DNA of 64,000 bases, taken from positions 248,001 through 312,000 of the forward strand of contig NZ_FOMA01000002.1 in the NCBI RefSeq assembly GCF_900112495.1, written 5' to 3'. Every line of letters begins with the position of its first letter. Within the stretch, counting starts at the first letter, position 1. The translations under genes were made by a program, and so were the position numbers. A model generated the notes under the pieces. It worked only from the letters and a program-made list of their open reading frames with translations, searched no databases and was not told the origin of the DNA. This document shows positions 15,242 to 25,080 of this stretch, in pieces. This stretch comes from Bacillus sp. OV322. Lineage in GTDB: Bacteria; Bacillota; Bacilli; Bacillales; DSM-1321.

Positions 15242-16384
15242 ATGAGCGAAGATAAAAGTCCCGAACAGATAAAAAAGGAAGCAGCAGCTGCAGCAAAAGC
15301 AGCCGCCCTGGCTAAAAGGAAGGAAAGAGAACAAGCAACAGATGTGGCAGTGCCAGAGGAGGACAAAGCGAAGAAGAAGGCAGAAGCAGCAGCTGCAGCA
15401 AAAGCAGCCGCCCTGGCCAAGAGGAAGGAAAGAGAACAAGCAACAGATGCCGCAGTGCCGGAGGAGGACAAAGCGAAGAAGAAAGCAGAAGCAGCGGCCG
15501 CAGCAAAAGCAGCCGCCCTGGCTAAGTGGAAGGAAAGAGAACAAGCATCAGATGCTGCAGTGCCGGAGGAGGACAAAGCGAAGAAGAAAGCAGAAGCAGC
15601 GGCCGCAGCAAAAGCAGCCGCCCTGGCCAAGAGGCAGGAGAAGGAAGCTGCGGACAATAGCGGAGACGGAGAAGAGGCTATCAAACAAAAGGCACTTGCA
15701 GCCGCGAAAGCAAAAGCTGCTGCTGCAGCGAAGGCGAAAGCGGCAGCGCTAGCCAAGCAAACCAGAAGTGAAACCGCCGGAAATGATGCTGAAAAAACAA
15801 AAGCAATTGCCGCAGCAAAGGCAAAAGCGGAAGTAGCGGCAAAAGCAAAGCTGAAAGCAAAAGAACATACATCCAGTGAAACAGCCCCAGAAACAGAAAA
15901 GCCATCAAGAAATTTGCCCCTTCTTAAGGAATATGTAAGCACGATCGAAAGCCAGCTAGGCGAACATGCTTTGGAAGATTCCTATATTAATCAGCTATCG
16001 AAAGAAGTACCTACATTGATAGCTGCCCGCCATACATATTTTCAAGTTGCCGAATTACTGAAAAACCATGAATCAATGTGCTTTGATTACTTATCGGAGC
16101 TGCATGGAACAGACTATGAAACACACATGGAAATCTACGTTCATCTTTATTCCTTTAAATACAAAAGATCCGTTGCCCTCAAGGTAAAGCTTGATCGCGA
16201 AAATCCTGCTGCGGATTCGCTTGTGCCGCTATGGCAGGGGGCGAATTGGCCGGAATGTGAGGCCTATGATCTGCTGGGCATTACATTTAACCAGCATCCA
16301 GACCTCAAGAGGATTTTACTTGGAGAGGATTGGGTCGGCCATCCGCTCAGAAAAGACTATGAACCTTTTGATGTGGAGGTGTAG
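15242..16384 (+). CDS. nuoC: NADH-quinone oxidoreductase subunit C with long Ala/Lys/Glu-rich N-terminal extension
   Basis: The 380-residue product is fused front to back. Residues 1 to about 220 are low-complexity Ala/Lys/Glu sequence, predicted as a long charged helix, and contain a 35-residue tandem repeat. Residues about 225-380 are the canonical 30-kDa NuoC domain (YLSELHGTDY, EREV-like KLDRENPAADSLVPLWQGANWPE, EAYDLLGI, HPDLKRILL). NuoC joins the peripheral arm next to NuoD. The usual domain alone is about 150-200 residues, so the extension is the unusual feature; related Bacillaceae also carry charged extensions here. ATG 15242 directly abuts the nuoB stop, and nuoD follows after one base. 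Confidence 0.93.
   Translation: MSEDKSPEQIKKEAAAAAKAAALAKRKEREQATDVAVPEEDKAKKKAEAAAAAKAAALAKRKEREQATDAAVPEEDKAKKKAEAAAAAKAAALAKWKEREQASDAAVPEEDKAKKKAEAAAAAKAAALAKRQEKEAADNSGDGEEAIKQKALAAAKAKAAAAAKAKAAALAKQTRSETAGNDAEKTKAIAAAKAKAEVAAKAKLKAKEHTSSETAPETEKPSRNLPLLKEYVSTIESQLGEHALEDSYINQLSKEVPTLIAARHTYFQVAELLKNHESMCFDYLSELHGTDYETHMEIYVHLYSFKYKRSVALKVKLDRENPAADSLVPLWQGANWPECEAYDLLGITFNQHPDLKRILLGEDWVGHPLRKDYEPFDVEV
15281..15640 (+). repeat. 105-bp tandem repeat within nuoC
   Basis: Copies start at 15281, 15386, 15491 and 15596 (the fourth partial) and are almost identical in DNA. Each encodes 35 residues running from an alanine run through KRKEREQAT to EEDKAKKKAE. The near-identity indicates recent expansion or homogenisation. 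Confidence 0.9.
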
Positions 16385-16385
16385 C

Positions 16386-17486
16386 ATGATCCGGACAGAA
16401 GAAATGCTACTTAATGTCGGTCCCCAGCACCCGAGTACACATGGAGTTTTCAGGCTCGTGATTAAGATTGATGGAGAAACCATAAAGGAAGCAACGCCGG
16501 TTATCGGATATCTTCACCGCGGGACGGAGAAGATTGCTGAAGACCTTCAATATACCCAGATTATTCCCTATACGGACCGGATGGATTACCTGGCCGCCAT
16601 GACGAATAACTATGTATTATGCCATGCTGTTGAGACCATGATGAACATCGAAATCCCAGACAGGGCAGAATACCTGCGTGTCCTTGCCATGGAGCTTGGG
16701 CGGATTGCAAGCCATTTAGTATGGTGGGGAACCTATCTGCTTGATATCGGCGCCACCAGCCCGTTTTTATATGCCTTCCGTGAACGTGAAATGATTGTGA
16801 ACATGCTTAATGAGCTCTCAGGTGCACGCCTCACCTTTAATTATATGCGGGTGGGCGGTGTAAAATGGGATGCCCCTGAAGGCTGGATTGAAAAGGTCAA
16901 GGATTTTGTCCCGTATATGAGGAAACAGCTGAAAGGATACCATGAGCTTGTGACAGGCAATGAAATCTTCATGAACAGGGTGAAGGGGATTGGCGTTTAT
17001 TCAAAGGAAGATGCCATCAATTATTCCTTGAGCGGAGCCAATTTAAGATGTACCGGCGTAAAGTGGGACCTGCGCAAAGATGAACCGTATTCCATTTATG
17101 ATCGTTTTGATTTTGACATTCCGGTAAGAGAAGATGGTGATGCATGGTCCAGATATCATTGCAGGATGGAAGAAATAGAAGAGTCCCTTAAAATCATTGA
17201 GCAATGCGCAGAACAGTTTCCAAAAGACGGACCTATACTGGCCAAGGTGCCAAAGATTATCAAAGCGCCAAAGGGAGAGGCGTTTGTAAGAATAGAATCA
17301 CCCAGGGGGGAGATTGGCTGCTATATTGCAAGCGAGGGAAAAAAGGAGCCTTACCGCCTAAAGTTCAGGCGGCCGTCTTTTTATAATCTGCAGATGCTGC
17401 CAAAGCTTTTGAAGGGAGAAAATATGGCAAACATGATCGCTATATTGGGCGCGATTGATATTGTGCTTGGAGAGGTGGACGGCTAA
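16386..17486 (+). CDS. nuoD: NADH-quinone oxidoreductase subunit D
   Basis: The 366-residue 49-kDa subunit lines the quinone cavity with NuoB. Family motifs are NVGPQHPSTHGVFRL at the N-terminus, GYLHRGTEKIAE, and the C-terminal DIVLGEVDG. ATG 16386 gives the standard Bacillus length, although the reading frame is open further upstream within nuoC. It overlaps nuoH by one base (TAATG). Confidence 0.96.
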   Translation: MIRTEEMLLNVGPQHPSTHGVFRLVIKIDGETIKEATPVIGYLHRGTEKIAEDLQYTQIIPYTDRMDYLAAMTNNYVLCHAVETMMNIEIPDRAEYLRVLAMELGRIASHLVWWGTYLLDIGATSPFLYAFREREMIVNMLNELSGARLTFNYMRVGGVKWDAPEGWIEKVKDFVPYMRKQLKGYHELVTGNEIFMNRVKGIGVYSKEDAINYSLSGANLRCTGVKWDLRKDEPYSIYDRFDFDIPVREDGDAWSRYHCRMEEIEESLKIIEQCAEQFPKDGPILAKVPKIIKAPKGEAFVRIESPRGEIGCYIASEGKKEPYRLKFRRPSFYNLQMLPKLLKGENMANMIAILGAIDIVLGEVDG

Positions 17487-18493
17487 TGATCCATGAACTG
17501 CTGCAAAAAGCGCCGAGTCTCATGAACTTTGCAATCTTCTTTCTGCTGGCCCTTATTTTTCTTTTTGTTGTTCTGGGATTTGTCACCTATGCCATTTTGT
17601 CTGAGCGAAAAATAATGGGGCTTATGCAGATGCGCATCGGCCCTAATCAGGTAGGCGGAAGATGGGGGCTCCTGCAGACGGGTGCCGATGTCCTCAAACT
17701 ATTGATCAAGGAAGATACCATACCCAAGCTTGCAGACCGGCCCCTGTTTATTCTGGCGCCAGTCATCGCCTTTGCACCTTCCTTTATGGTGATTGCAGCA
17801 ATCCCGTTCACCAGCCGGCTGCAGTTTGCCGATATGGGAGTAGGCCTGCTATATTATATCGCGCTATCAGGGATTACCACAGTCGGAGTGGTCTCGGCCG
17901 GCTGGGCTTCAAATAATAAATATGCCCTGATTGGCGGCATGCGTGCAGCAGCACAAATGATTTCCTATGAAATTCCGCTGGTGATGTCTCTTGTGGGTGT
18001 CATCATGCTTGCCGGGAGCCTAAACCTGAATGATATCGTCCATGCACAGGCTGGGCTATGGTACATCATTAAACAGCCGATTGCCTTCATTATCTTCATG
18101 ATTTGTGCTGTTGCTGAACTGAACCGGGTTCCATTCGACCTGCCTGAAGCTGAATCAGAGCTTGTGGCAGGCTATCATGTTGAATATTCAGGGTTCCGCT
18201 GGGCGTTTTTCATGCTTTCTGAATATGTGTATATGTTTGCCATGGCAGCATTGACGACAGTTTTATTTCTCGGCGGATGGCATGCACTTCCGTTCCTCCA
18301 TTTCATTCCGGGAGTGATATGGTTCGGGTTGAAATTCAGTGCAGTCATCTATCTGTTAATTTGGATCCGGGTAACTTTCCCCCGCCTTCGTGCAGATCAG
18401 CTGATGGAGTTTGGATGGGAAATTCTGCTGCCGATTGCGCTGGCAAACATATTCCTGACAGCTCTGGCCAAGGAGTTATATAAACTGCTATAA
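17486..18493 (+). CDS. nuoH: NADH-quinone oxidoreductase subunit H
   Basis: The 335-residue membrane subunit has about eight helices and links the quinone site to the proton-pumping arm. ERKIMGLMQMRIGPNQVG and AELNRVPFDLPEAESELVAGYHVEYSG are the diagnostic loops. It starts at ATG 17486, one base overlapping the nuoD stop. A 73-bp gap follows before nuoI, with no terminator. Confidence 0.96.
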   Translation: MIHELLQKAPSLMNFAIFFLLALIFLFVVLGFVTYAILSERKIMGLMQMRIGPNQVGGRWGLLQTGADVLKLLIKEDTIPKLADRPLFILAPVIAFAPSFMVIAAIPFTSRLQFADMGVGLLYYIALSGITTVGVVSAGWASNNKYALIGGMRAAAQMISYEIPLVMSLVGVIMLAGSLNLNDIVHAQAGLWYIIKQPIAFIIFMICAVAELNRVPFDLPEAESELVAGYHVEYSGFRWAFFMLSEYVYMFAMAALTTVLFLGGWHALPFLHFIPGVIWFGLKFSAVIYLLIWIRVTFPRLRADQLMEFGWEILLPIALANIFLTALAKELYKLL

Positions 18494-18566
18494 AGTAAAA
18501 CCTCCAAGCAGGATATGGTCCCGCCGTGGGGATGAAAAAATAGCCATAGGAAGCGAGGGACGATAG

Positions 18567-18986
18567 ATGATTGGATTAGCCAAAGGCCTGAAATACACTC
18601 TTCAAAATCTGACCCGGAAAAAGGTGACGTATGATTACCCTAATGAACCGCTCCCATTGCCTGACCGTTTTCGCGGCATACAAAAGTTTTATCCGGAAAA
18701 GTGCATTGTCTGTAATCAGTGCGTCACGGTTTGTCCGACAGACTGCATCCAATTAACAGGCAAGAAACACCCTGACCCAACTAAGAAAGGCAAGATCATC
18801 GATACCTATGATATCAATTTCGAGATCTGCATTTTATGCGATTTATGTACAGAAGTCTGCCCGACTGAAGCAATCGTCATGACCAATAATTTTGAACTGG
18901 CTGCATATAGCCGGGACGATCTTTTTAAGAACCTGGAGTGGCTTGATGAAAATGATGAAAATATCCGGCAGGTGAATAAGGCATGA
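18567..18986 (+). CDS. nuoI: NADH-quinone oxidoreductase subunit I
   Basis: The 139-residue ferredoxin-like subunit has two [4Fe-4S] motifs: C46-C49-C52-C56 and C88-C91-C94-C98, both ending CP. They form clusters N6a and N6b that pass electrons to N2. GAGGGACG lies upstream of ATG 18567. Because no nuoE, F or G is present, electrons must enter this chain from an unknown donor such as ferredoxin or another dehydrogenase module (family knowledge for 11-subunit enzymes). Confidence 0.96.
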   Translation: MIGLAKGLKYTLQNLTRKKVTYDYPNEPLPLPDRFRGIQKFYPEKCIVCNQCVTVCPTDCIQLTGKKHPDPTKKGKIIDTYDINFEICILCDLCTEVCPTEAIVMTNNFELAAYSRDDLFKNLEWLDENDENIRQVNKA

Positions 18987-19507
18987 GTCTTTCAGGAGAG
19001 CTTGCTGCATTCATTGTGCTTGCCATCATCGCTGTCGGCGGGGGGATTTTTCTAATCAATCTGACAAAAGTGGTTCATATGGTGGAGGCCCTGGTTTTTT
19101 CCTTTATCAGCATAGCAGGTATTTATATCCTGCTTTCAGCGGAATTTGTTGCCTCGGTCCAAATTCTGATTTATTCAGGAGCGGTGACAATCATCATGCT
19201 GTTCGGCATTATGCTGACCCGCCATAATGATGCCGAGGTCCAGCAAATGGGCAAGGGGCGGAAAATTCTTCTTCTTTTCTCACTTGCCGGATTTGCTTTT
19301 GCTGTGTATATGGGCATCTACCGTCTGGATATTCCGGCACAGCCAAATACGCTTCATGTTTCAAATACAGAACAAATCGGAAAAGCCCTATATTCAAAAA
19401 ATGTCATACCTTTTGAAATAACCTCTGTACTTTTGCTGGTCGCATTGGTTGGAGCAATCGTACTTGCGAGAAAAGATGAGGAAGAAAAGGAGGATGCCAA
19501 GTCATGA
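18983..19507 (+). CDS. nuoJ: NADH-quinone oxidoreductase subunit J
   Basis: The 174-residue membrane subunit has five predicted helices, including the [18 protein letters not shown] segment typical of NuoJ. It overlaps nuoI and nuoK by 4 bp each (ATGA), indicating coupled translation. It sits in the membrane arm between NuoA/H and NuoK. Confidence 0.94.
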   Translation: MSLSGELAAFIVLAIIAVGGGIFLINLTKVVHMVEALVFSFISIAGIYILLSAEFVASVQILIYSGAVTIIMLFGIMLTRHNDAEVQQMGKGRKILLLFSLAGFAFAVYMGIYRLDIPAQPNTLHVSNTEQIGKALYSKNVIPFEITSVLLLVALVGAIVLARKDEEEKEDAKS

Positions 19508-19818
19508 CCTCTGTACCGCTTTCTGCTTATCTGGCGCTGGCATTGGCCCTATTTTGTATTGGACTATACGGGGCACTGACGAAGAGAAATACGGTCATTG
19601 TCCTAATCTCAATCGAGCTGATGATGAATGCAGTGAATATTAATCTGGTGGCATTCAGTAAATTAGGTGTCACTCCGTCCATAACAGGACAGGTATTTTC
19701 ATTGTTTACAATCACGGTTGCTGCCGCTGAAGCAGCTGTCGGCCTTGCCATTTTGATGGCTCTGTACAGGAATCGCCAATCTGTGAATATGGAAGATAAC
19801 AGCTCTATGAAGCACTGA
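19504..19818 (+). CDS. nuoK: NADH-quinone oxidoreductase subunit K
   Basis: The 104-residue three-helix subunit carries the conserved glutamates in [13 protein letters not shown] (helix 2) and [11 protein letters not shown] (helix 3), which belong to the proton path. The ATG overlaps the nuoJ stop by 4 bp. Confidence 0.95.
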   Translation: MTSVPLSAYLALALALFCIGLYGALTKRNTVIVLISIELMMNAVNINLVAFSKLGVTPSITGQVFSLFTITVAAAEAAVGLAILMALYRNRQSVNMEDNSSMKH

Positions 19819-19888
19819 TTTTTTACAGAATTGAAGCTCACAGCATGCTTTAAAAGATGCTGGCATGCAGAGAAGGAGATTTGATACG

Positions 19889-21760
19889 ATGATGGAATTT
19901 GCATGGCTGATCCCGCTGTTCCCCCTAGTCTCTTTTGTGTTTCTTCTTCTATTCGGAAACGTTATTAAGGGAAAAGCGGCATATATCGGCATCTTTTTAA
20001 CTCTTTTTTCATTGGTCCTTTCACTGCTGGTACTGTTTGAACGGTTTCACTCGCCATCATACAAGGCGTCTGCAGAATGGCTGGTGATTGGGAATATTAC
20101 AATAGACGCCGGGTTTACCGTAAATCAGCTGAATGCCTTAATGCTGGTGATTGTCTCCCTGGTCAGTTTGCTTGTGCAGGTCTATTCAAAAGGATACATG
20201 AACGGGGACCAGCGTTTTTCTGTGTTCTACTCTTACTTGGGACTGTTTACATTTGCCATGCTCGGTCTGGTCATTTCGCCAAATCTGCTTCAGCTCTATA
20301 TGTTTTGGGAGCTTGTCGGGCTTGGGTCCTTCCTATTAATAGGTTTTTATTTTCAAAAAGAAGAAGCAAAACAGGCAGCAAAAAAGGCTTTCATCATGAC
20401 AAGAATCGGAGATGTGGGCTTGTTAATCGGGATTCTTCTATTATTCTGGCAAACACACAGCTTCAGCTTTGATGTAATTTTTAGCGCAGTCCAGACTGGC
20501 AGCATTTCTTCCGGGATGGTAACCATAATTTCCATTTTGATTTTCATTGGAGCGGTTGGGAAATCAGGCCAGTTTCCGCTGCATAGCTGGCTCCCTGATG
20601 CGATGGAGGGACCGACACCGGTGTCGGCACTGATACACGCCGCCACAATGGTAGCGGCTGGCGTGTACCTGGTCGCCACAATGTTTCCATTTTTCTCGGG
20701 CAGCGAAACAGCGATGTCGGCGGTTGCTGTTACAGGCGGATTTACCGCTATTTTTGCAGCATCCATTGCGCTTGTCCAAAAGGATATCAAACGTATCCTC
20801 GCTTACTCGACGATATCGCAGCTAGGCTACATGATGCTTGCACTTGGAACGTCTGGCTACACGGCCGGCATCTTTCATTTAATGACGCATGCCTTCTTTA
20901 AAGCACTTCTGTTCCTTGCTGCCGGAAGCGTCATACACGCTGTACATACTCAGGATATCGAGAAAATGGGAGGCTTATGGAGGAAGATGAAGCTGACAGG
21001 GCCGCTGTTCCTGATTGGCACGCTCTCCATATCTGGTGTACCGCTTTTCTCGGGATTTTTCAGTAAAGACGAGATCTTTGCCTCAGCCTGGGCAAGCGGA
21101 CATGATGTACTATTTTGGCTGGCCCTGGTTACTGCCTTTTTAACATCCTTTTACATGTTCCGACTGTTTTTTATGGTGTTTGCAGGCTCTGCAGGGAGTG
21201 AACGTGAAAGCATTCAGGAATCTCCGGCCAGCATGACAGGGCCGATGATGATTCTTGGAATCCTGGCTGTGGGGAGCGGATATGTGAATACCCCCTGGTT
21301 TGGTTCATTTCTTGGAGACTGGCTGGCCAAAGGGAATACTTCCCTGCCTGGCCCGGTCCATATAGAAGCTCCGAGCTGGATCATGTTTGCAGCGGCTGCT
21401 GTTTCCCTGTGCGGAATTTTGCTTGCCTACCTGATTTACGGAAACCGCTCCATTTCGAGAAACTGGCTGATGAATGCGGACTCGCCTATTTTTCAGACGT
21501 TATTCAATAAATTTTTTATTGATGAAATCTATTTCTTTTCCATCGGCAAGGCGGTAAAAGGTATTAGTTTATTCCTTTCGGGATTTGAGCGTTTCATCCT
21601 GGGAGGGCTTGCCGGCGGCGTGGCGGGTGCCGTGCAAAGTCTGGGGAAAAGCGGCTCTAAGCTTCAAACGGGCCATGTTCAGCTATACGGCACCATTGCC
21701 TTCTTTTGTATAGCCGCCATCATGGTGATTTACGCTTTGACGGGAGGCTATATTCTATGA
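19889..21760 (+). CDS. nuoL: NADH-quinone oxidoreductase subunit L
   Basis: The 623-residue Mrp-antiporter-like proton pump has 14 or more helices. HSWLPDAMEGPTPVSALIHA and the KDIKRILAYSTISQLGYM segments hold the pumping lysines. The long C-terminal lateral helix region includes the NKFFIDEIYF motif. ATG 19889 is chosen because AAGGAGA lies 9 bp upstream; ATG 19892 is equally possible. It overlaps nuoM by 4 bp. Confidence 0.95.
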   Translation: MMEFAWLIPLFPLVSFVFLLLFGNVIKGKAAYIGIFLTLFSLVLSLLVLFERFHSPSYKASAEWLVIGNITIDAGFTVNQLNALMLVIVSLVSLLVQVYSKGYMNGDQRFSVFYSYLGLFTFAMLGLVISPNLLQLYMFWELVGLGSFLLIGFYFQKEEAKQAAKKAFIMTRIGDVGLLIGILLLFWQTHSFSFDVIFSAVQTGSISSGMVTIISILIFIGAVGKSGQFPLHSWLPDAMEGPTPVSALIHAATMVAAGVYLVATMFPFFSGSETAMSAVAVTGGFTAIFAASIALVQKDIKRILAYSTISQLGYMMLALGTSGYTAGIFHLMTHAFFKALLFLAAGSVIHAVHTQDIEKMGGLWRKMKLTGPLFLIGTLSISGVPLFSGFFSKDEIFASAWASGHDVLFWLALVTAFLTSFYMFRLFFMVFAGSAGSERESIQESPASMTGPMMILGILAVGSGYVNTPWFGSFLGDWLAKGNTSLPGPVHIEAPSWIMFAAAAVSLCGILLAYLIYGNRSISRNWLMNADSPIFQTLFNKFFIDEIYFFSIGKAVKGISLFLSGFERFILGGLAGGVAGAVQSLGKSGSKLQTGHVQLYGTIAFFCIAAIMVIYALTGGYIL

Positions 21761-23277
21761 GTGTTCTTTTGCTGACCATCCTTATATTTTCACCTGTACT
21801 CGGCATTGTGCTGCTGCTTCTCTGGCCGGCTGATGAGGAAAGAATGATTAAATGGATTGGGGTTTTTGGTACCATTCCAGCTCTTGTTTTGGCATGTTAT
21901 TTGTACCTTCAGTATCGCTCGGGTACAGACCTATCCAGGTTTTCAATAAACACAGACTGGCTGAAATTTGGGAATCTGAAGCAGTATGGACCTGATTTTT
22001 TTGCTGTACATTATGAGCTGGCAGTGGATGGCCTGTCCCTTGTTATGCTGCTTTTGACGGCAGTACTTTGTACAATGGGTGCAATAGCCTCTCTTTCTAT
22101 TAAAAGTGAATGGAAAGGATACTTCCTTCTCTTTCTGCTGTTAGAGATAGGGATGCTCGGTGTCTTTGCAGCTCAAAATCTGGTTCTGTTTTTTATCTTC
22201 TTTGAAATCACACTGATTCCGATGTTCTTCCTGATTGGAAAGTGGGGATTTATCCATAAAGAAAAAGCTGCGTACAGCTTCTTGATTTATAACGGAATCG
22301 GTTCAGCCATTCTGCTGATTGTTATCATGATTTTATTTGCCAAAACAGGCACTACAAATATTGAGTACTTAAAAAGTGTGATGACAGCCGGAAGTGAAGC
22401 ACCATATATGCCGATATCCCAAGCTTTAAAGAATGGACTGTTTTTTGCGCTGCTGATTGCATTCGGCATTAAATTGCCGATATTTCCTTTACACGGCTGG
22501 ATGGTTAAGGTCCACGTCCAGGCGCCGCCTTCGATTGTGATGCTTCATGCCGGTGTGCTGCTGAAAATAGGCGCCTATGGACTGATCAGGTTTGGGATGG
22601 GGATCTTCCCGGAACAATTTGAAAAGTGGGCGTATCTAATTGGGATACTGGGTGTGATCAATATTCTTTACGGTGCCTTTTTAGCTTTGATACAGTCAGA
22701 CTTTAAAAAAGTGCTGGCCTATTCATCCGTTTCTCATATGGGAATTGTACTGATCGGACTTGCTGCTTTGAATGAAGCGGGGATTCAAGGCGCCATTTTC
22801 CAGGTTGTTTCACACGGATTGATCGCTGCGCTGTTATTTTTCCTGGTGGGTGTTATGCATGTGAGGAGCTCTTCCCAGTCACTGATTGAACTTAGCGGGC
22901 TGGGTAAGAAAATGCCGCGGATATCCGGCTTATTGCTTGCAGGCGGCATGGCTTCGCTCGGACTTCCAGGCATGTCGGGCTTCATTAGCGAATTTACGGC
23001 TTTTCTGGGGATATTCAAGGTATATCCGGTGCTTGCATCGGCAGGAGCCCTTGGGATCATCTTAACTGCAGTTTATATTTTACGGGCTGTTCTGCACATT
23101 ACGTTCGGTAAAAATGAATCCGGAATCCTGCCATCTTCAGAAGACATAAAGGGTATTGAACTGACGCCTGTAATCATACTGCTCGGACTGATTGTCTTGA
23201 TCGGTGTGTATCCGGCGGTATTAAGCGGTCCATTGCAAACGGCACTGGATACAATTTTGTTAGGGATAGGGAGCTGA
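21757..23277 (+). CDS. nuoM: NADH-quinone oxidoreductase subunit M
   Basis: The 506-residue antiporter-like pump subunit carries FFEITLIPMFFLIGKWG, HGWMVKVHVQAPPSIVMLHA and the KKVLAYSSVSHMGIV segment with the pumping residues. ATG 21757 overlaps the nuoL stop by 4 bp. nuoN begins 6 bp after its stop. Confidence 0.95.
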   Translation: MSVLLLTILIFSPVLGIVLLLLWPADEERMIKWIGVFGTIPALVLACYLYLQYRSGTDLSRFSINTDWLKFGNLKQYGPDFFAVHYELAVDGLSLVMLLLTAVLCTMGAIASLSIKSEWKGYFLLFLLLEIGMLGVFAAQNLVLFFIFFEITLIPMFFLIGKWGFIHKEKAAYSFLIYNGIGSAILLIVIMILFAKTGTTNIEYLKSVMTAGSEAPYMPISQALKNGLFFALLIAFGIKLPIFPLHGWMVKVHVQAPPSIVMLHAGVLLKIGAYGLIRFGMGIFPEQFEKWAYLIGILGVINILYGAFLALIQSDFKKVLAYSSVSHMGIVLIGLAALNEAGIQGAIFQVVSHGLIAALLFFLVGVMHVRSSSQSLIELSGLGKKMPRISGLLLAGGMASLGLPGMSGFISEFTAFLGIFKVYPVLASAGALGIILTAVYILRAVLHITFGKNESGILPSSEDIKGIELTPVIILLGLIVLIGVYPAVLSGPLQTALDTILLGIGS

Positions 23278-23283
23278 TGGGAA

Positions 23284-24771
23284 ATGGATATGCATACAAT
23301 GCTTTCATATGACTGGAGGCTCATGCTTCCGGAATTTATCATTCTTGCTGCTGCTGTCATTCTCTCCCTGCTCGATTTATTTTTGCCTGGACGTTTAAGC
23401 AGGAGGCCGCTTGCCTGGATTGGGATTGCAGGAATTCTGCTGTCGCTGATTTCGCTAATTGGTTTGATGGATGAAAAAGATGCGGGCATTTTATATGATA
23501 CGTTCCGGCTGGATTCCTTCTCGAAAGCGTTTAAGCTTTTATTGCTAAGCGGTGGTGCCATGGTCTTGCTTTTAGCAGAAAGCTATCATCCCAAGGAAGG
23601 AATGAAGGAATACCGCGGAGAATTTTATTATCTTTTTTTAACAGGGCTTCTCGGTGCAATGATGATGGCGTCAAGCGGCGACTTAATCACCCTGTTTACA
23701 GGGCTTGAACTATTGTCGGTTTCTTCCTATATCCTTGCAGGCATGAGGAAAAAACACTTGCCATCTAATGAGGCAGCGATGAAGTATATTATCAGCGGAA
23801 GCATTGCTACAGCCATTACCCTGTTTGGAATGAGCTATTTATACGGCTTGACGGGCACAACTAATCTAATAAAGATGGGCTCGTATATGGCGAATCTGGC
23901 AAACAGCCAATTTCTATACTTAATTGGGCTTGCCTTTTTTATGATTGTTGGCGGTCTGTCCTTTAAACTGGCTTCCGCGCCTTTTCACATGTGGGCTCCG
24001 GATGTGTATGAAGGATCGCCGGCACCTGTCACAGCCTTTTTAAGCACCGTTTCAAAAACAGCAGGCTTTGTCATTTTAATAAGAATCATTTGGACACTAT
24101 TTTTTTATGTCCCCGGAGACGAGCTCGGTGCCCAGACTTTTCTGGAGAAAAACAATGTGTATCTAGCACTGCTCGCGGCACTGTCGATCATTATCGGAAA
24201 TGTAACAGCACTAAGGCAGCGAAACATCAAACGCTTATTTGGGTATTCAAGCATCGCCCATGCCGGATATCTGCTTGTTTCAATCGTCTCGATAGGTGCA
24301 CAGCCATTCTTCTATGATGCAACATGGTTTTATCTGCTTGCTTACTTGCTGATGAATATGGGCGCCTTTGCAGTCATTCAGATAATAACCGTCCATACTG
24401 GATCAGAAGACATTTCCTCTCTTGCCGGGTTATATAAACGTTCTCCGTGGCTCGCTTGTACCATGGCTGTTTTCGTTCTTTCTCTAGCCGGAATCCCAGG
24501 TACAGCAGGTTTCATCGGAAAGGTGTATATCTTCATGGGCGCTTTCTCCGATCAGCCTGCACATTATGTACTGGCTTCCATCTTAATTGGAGGCACCATC
24601 GTTTCTTATATCTACTATTTTGGCCTCCTGACCCAAATGTTCTTCAGGCCGGTGCACACAAACCCGGTGCCTAAGGTTCCCGCAGGAATCATCGTGGTAC
24701 TCGTACTCTGCCTGACTGGGACAATATTGTTTGGTGTTGCGCCTAACCTTGCTATAAATCTGCTGAAATGA
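23284..24771 (+). CDS. nuoN: NADH-quinone oxidoreductase subunit N
   Basis: The 495-residue antiporter-like subunit is the innermost of the three pumps. FTGLELLSVSSYILAG, HMWAPDVYEGSPAPVTAF and KRLFGYSSIAHAGYL are the family segments. It is the last complex I gene; a weak terminator lies about 125 bp downstream. Confidence 0.95.
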   Translation: MDMHTMLSYDWRLMLPEFIILAAAVILSLLDLFLPGRLSRRPLAWIGIAGILLSLISLIGLMDEKDAGILYDTFRLDSFSKAFKLLLLSGGAMVLLLAESYHPKEGMKEYRGEFYYLFLTGLLGAMMMASSGDLITLFTGLELLSVSSYILAGMRKKHLPSNEAAMKYIISGSIATAITLFGMSYLYGLTGTTNLIKMGSYMANLANSQFLYLIGLAFFMIVGGLSFKLASAPFHMWAPDVYEGSPAPVTAFLSTVSKTAGFVILIRIIWTLFFYVPGDELGAQTFLEKNNVYLALLAALSIIIGNVTALRQRNIKRLFGYSSIAHAGYLLVSIVSIGAQPFFYDATWFYLLAYLLMNMGAFAVIQIITVHTGSEDISSLAGLYKRSPWLACTMAVFVLSLAGIPGTAGFIGKVYIFMGAFSDQPAHYVLASILIGGTIVSYIYYFGLLTQMFFRPVHTNPVPKVPAGIIVVLVLCLTGTILFGVAPNLAINLLK

Positions 24772-24805
24772 AGGAGCATGGGGATAGTTTAAAGGAGTTA
24801 ACCCT

Positions 24806-24904
24806 GTGGACTAGTGGCAGGAGTTCACTAGAAAGCTGGATGGAACTGAAGCTCATGTAACCATGGTAGCTGAAAATCTGTATGATGCCTTAAAGGGACC
24901 TTGA
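24806..24904 (+). pseudogene. Short coding-like remnant with in-frame amber codon
   Basis: AAAGGAG (24791-24797) is followed 8 bp later by GTG-GAC-TAG, after which the same frame stays open for 29 codons to TGA at 24902. The conceptual peptide after the TAG (WQEFTRKLDG...NLYDALKGP) looks amphipathic and protein-like. It could be a small gene broken by a nonsense mutation, or chance. No family was recognised. The rest of the 24772-25080 gap holds only the terminator below and AT-rich DNA. Confidence 0.3.
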
Positions 24905-24921
24905 AAATGAGGTTCTTTTTT
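24896..24921 (+). terminator. Terminator after the nuo operon
   Basis: GGACCT and AGGTTC (one G-T pair) form a short stem with an 8-9 nt loop, followed by T8. Confidence 0.6.
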
Positions 24922-25080
24922 TGTGCAGCAGAAGGGCTTCCTTTTCCGGAGGATTTTTGTACAAATTGTGTCTAAATTAAGAATAATTGTTTGATACTTT
25001 AGATGCATTCTTCCTTTTTAATTCCAAATCCAATTGTGATCTATGCTAAAATGGTTATGAGTGTATTATAGGAGGTATTT

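Noticed and set aside
15238-15942. 234-codon minus-strand frame rich in Ala/Ser/Phe
   Set aside because: It is the mirror of the low-complexity nuoC repeats, where GC-biased codons keep several frames open.
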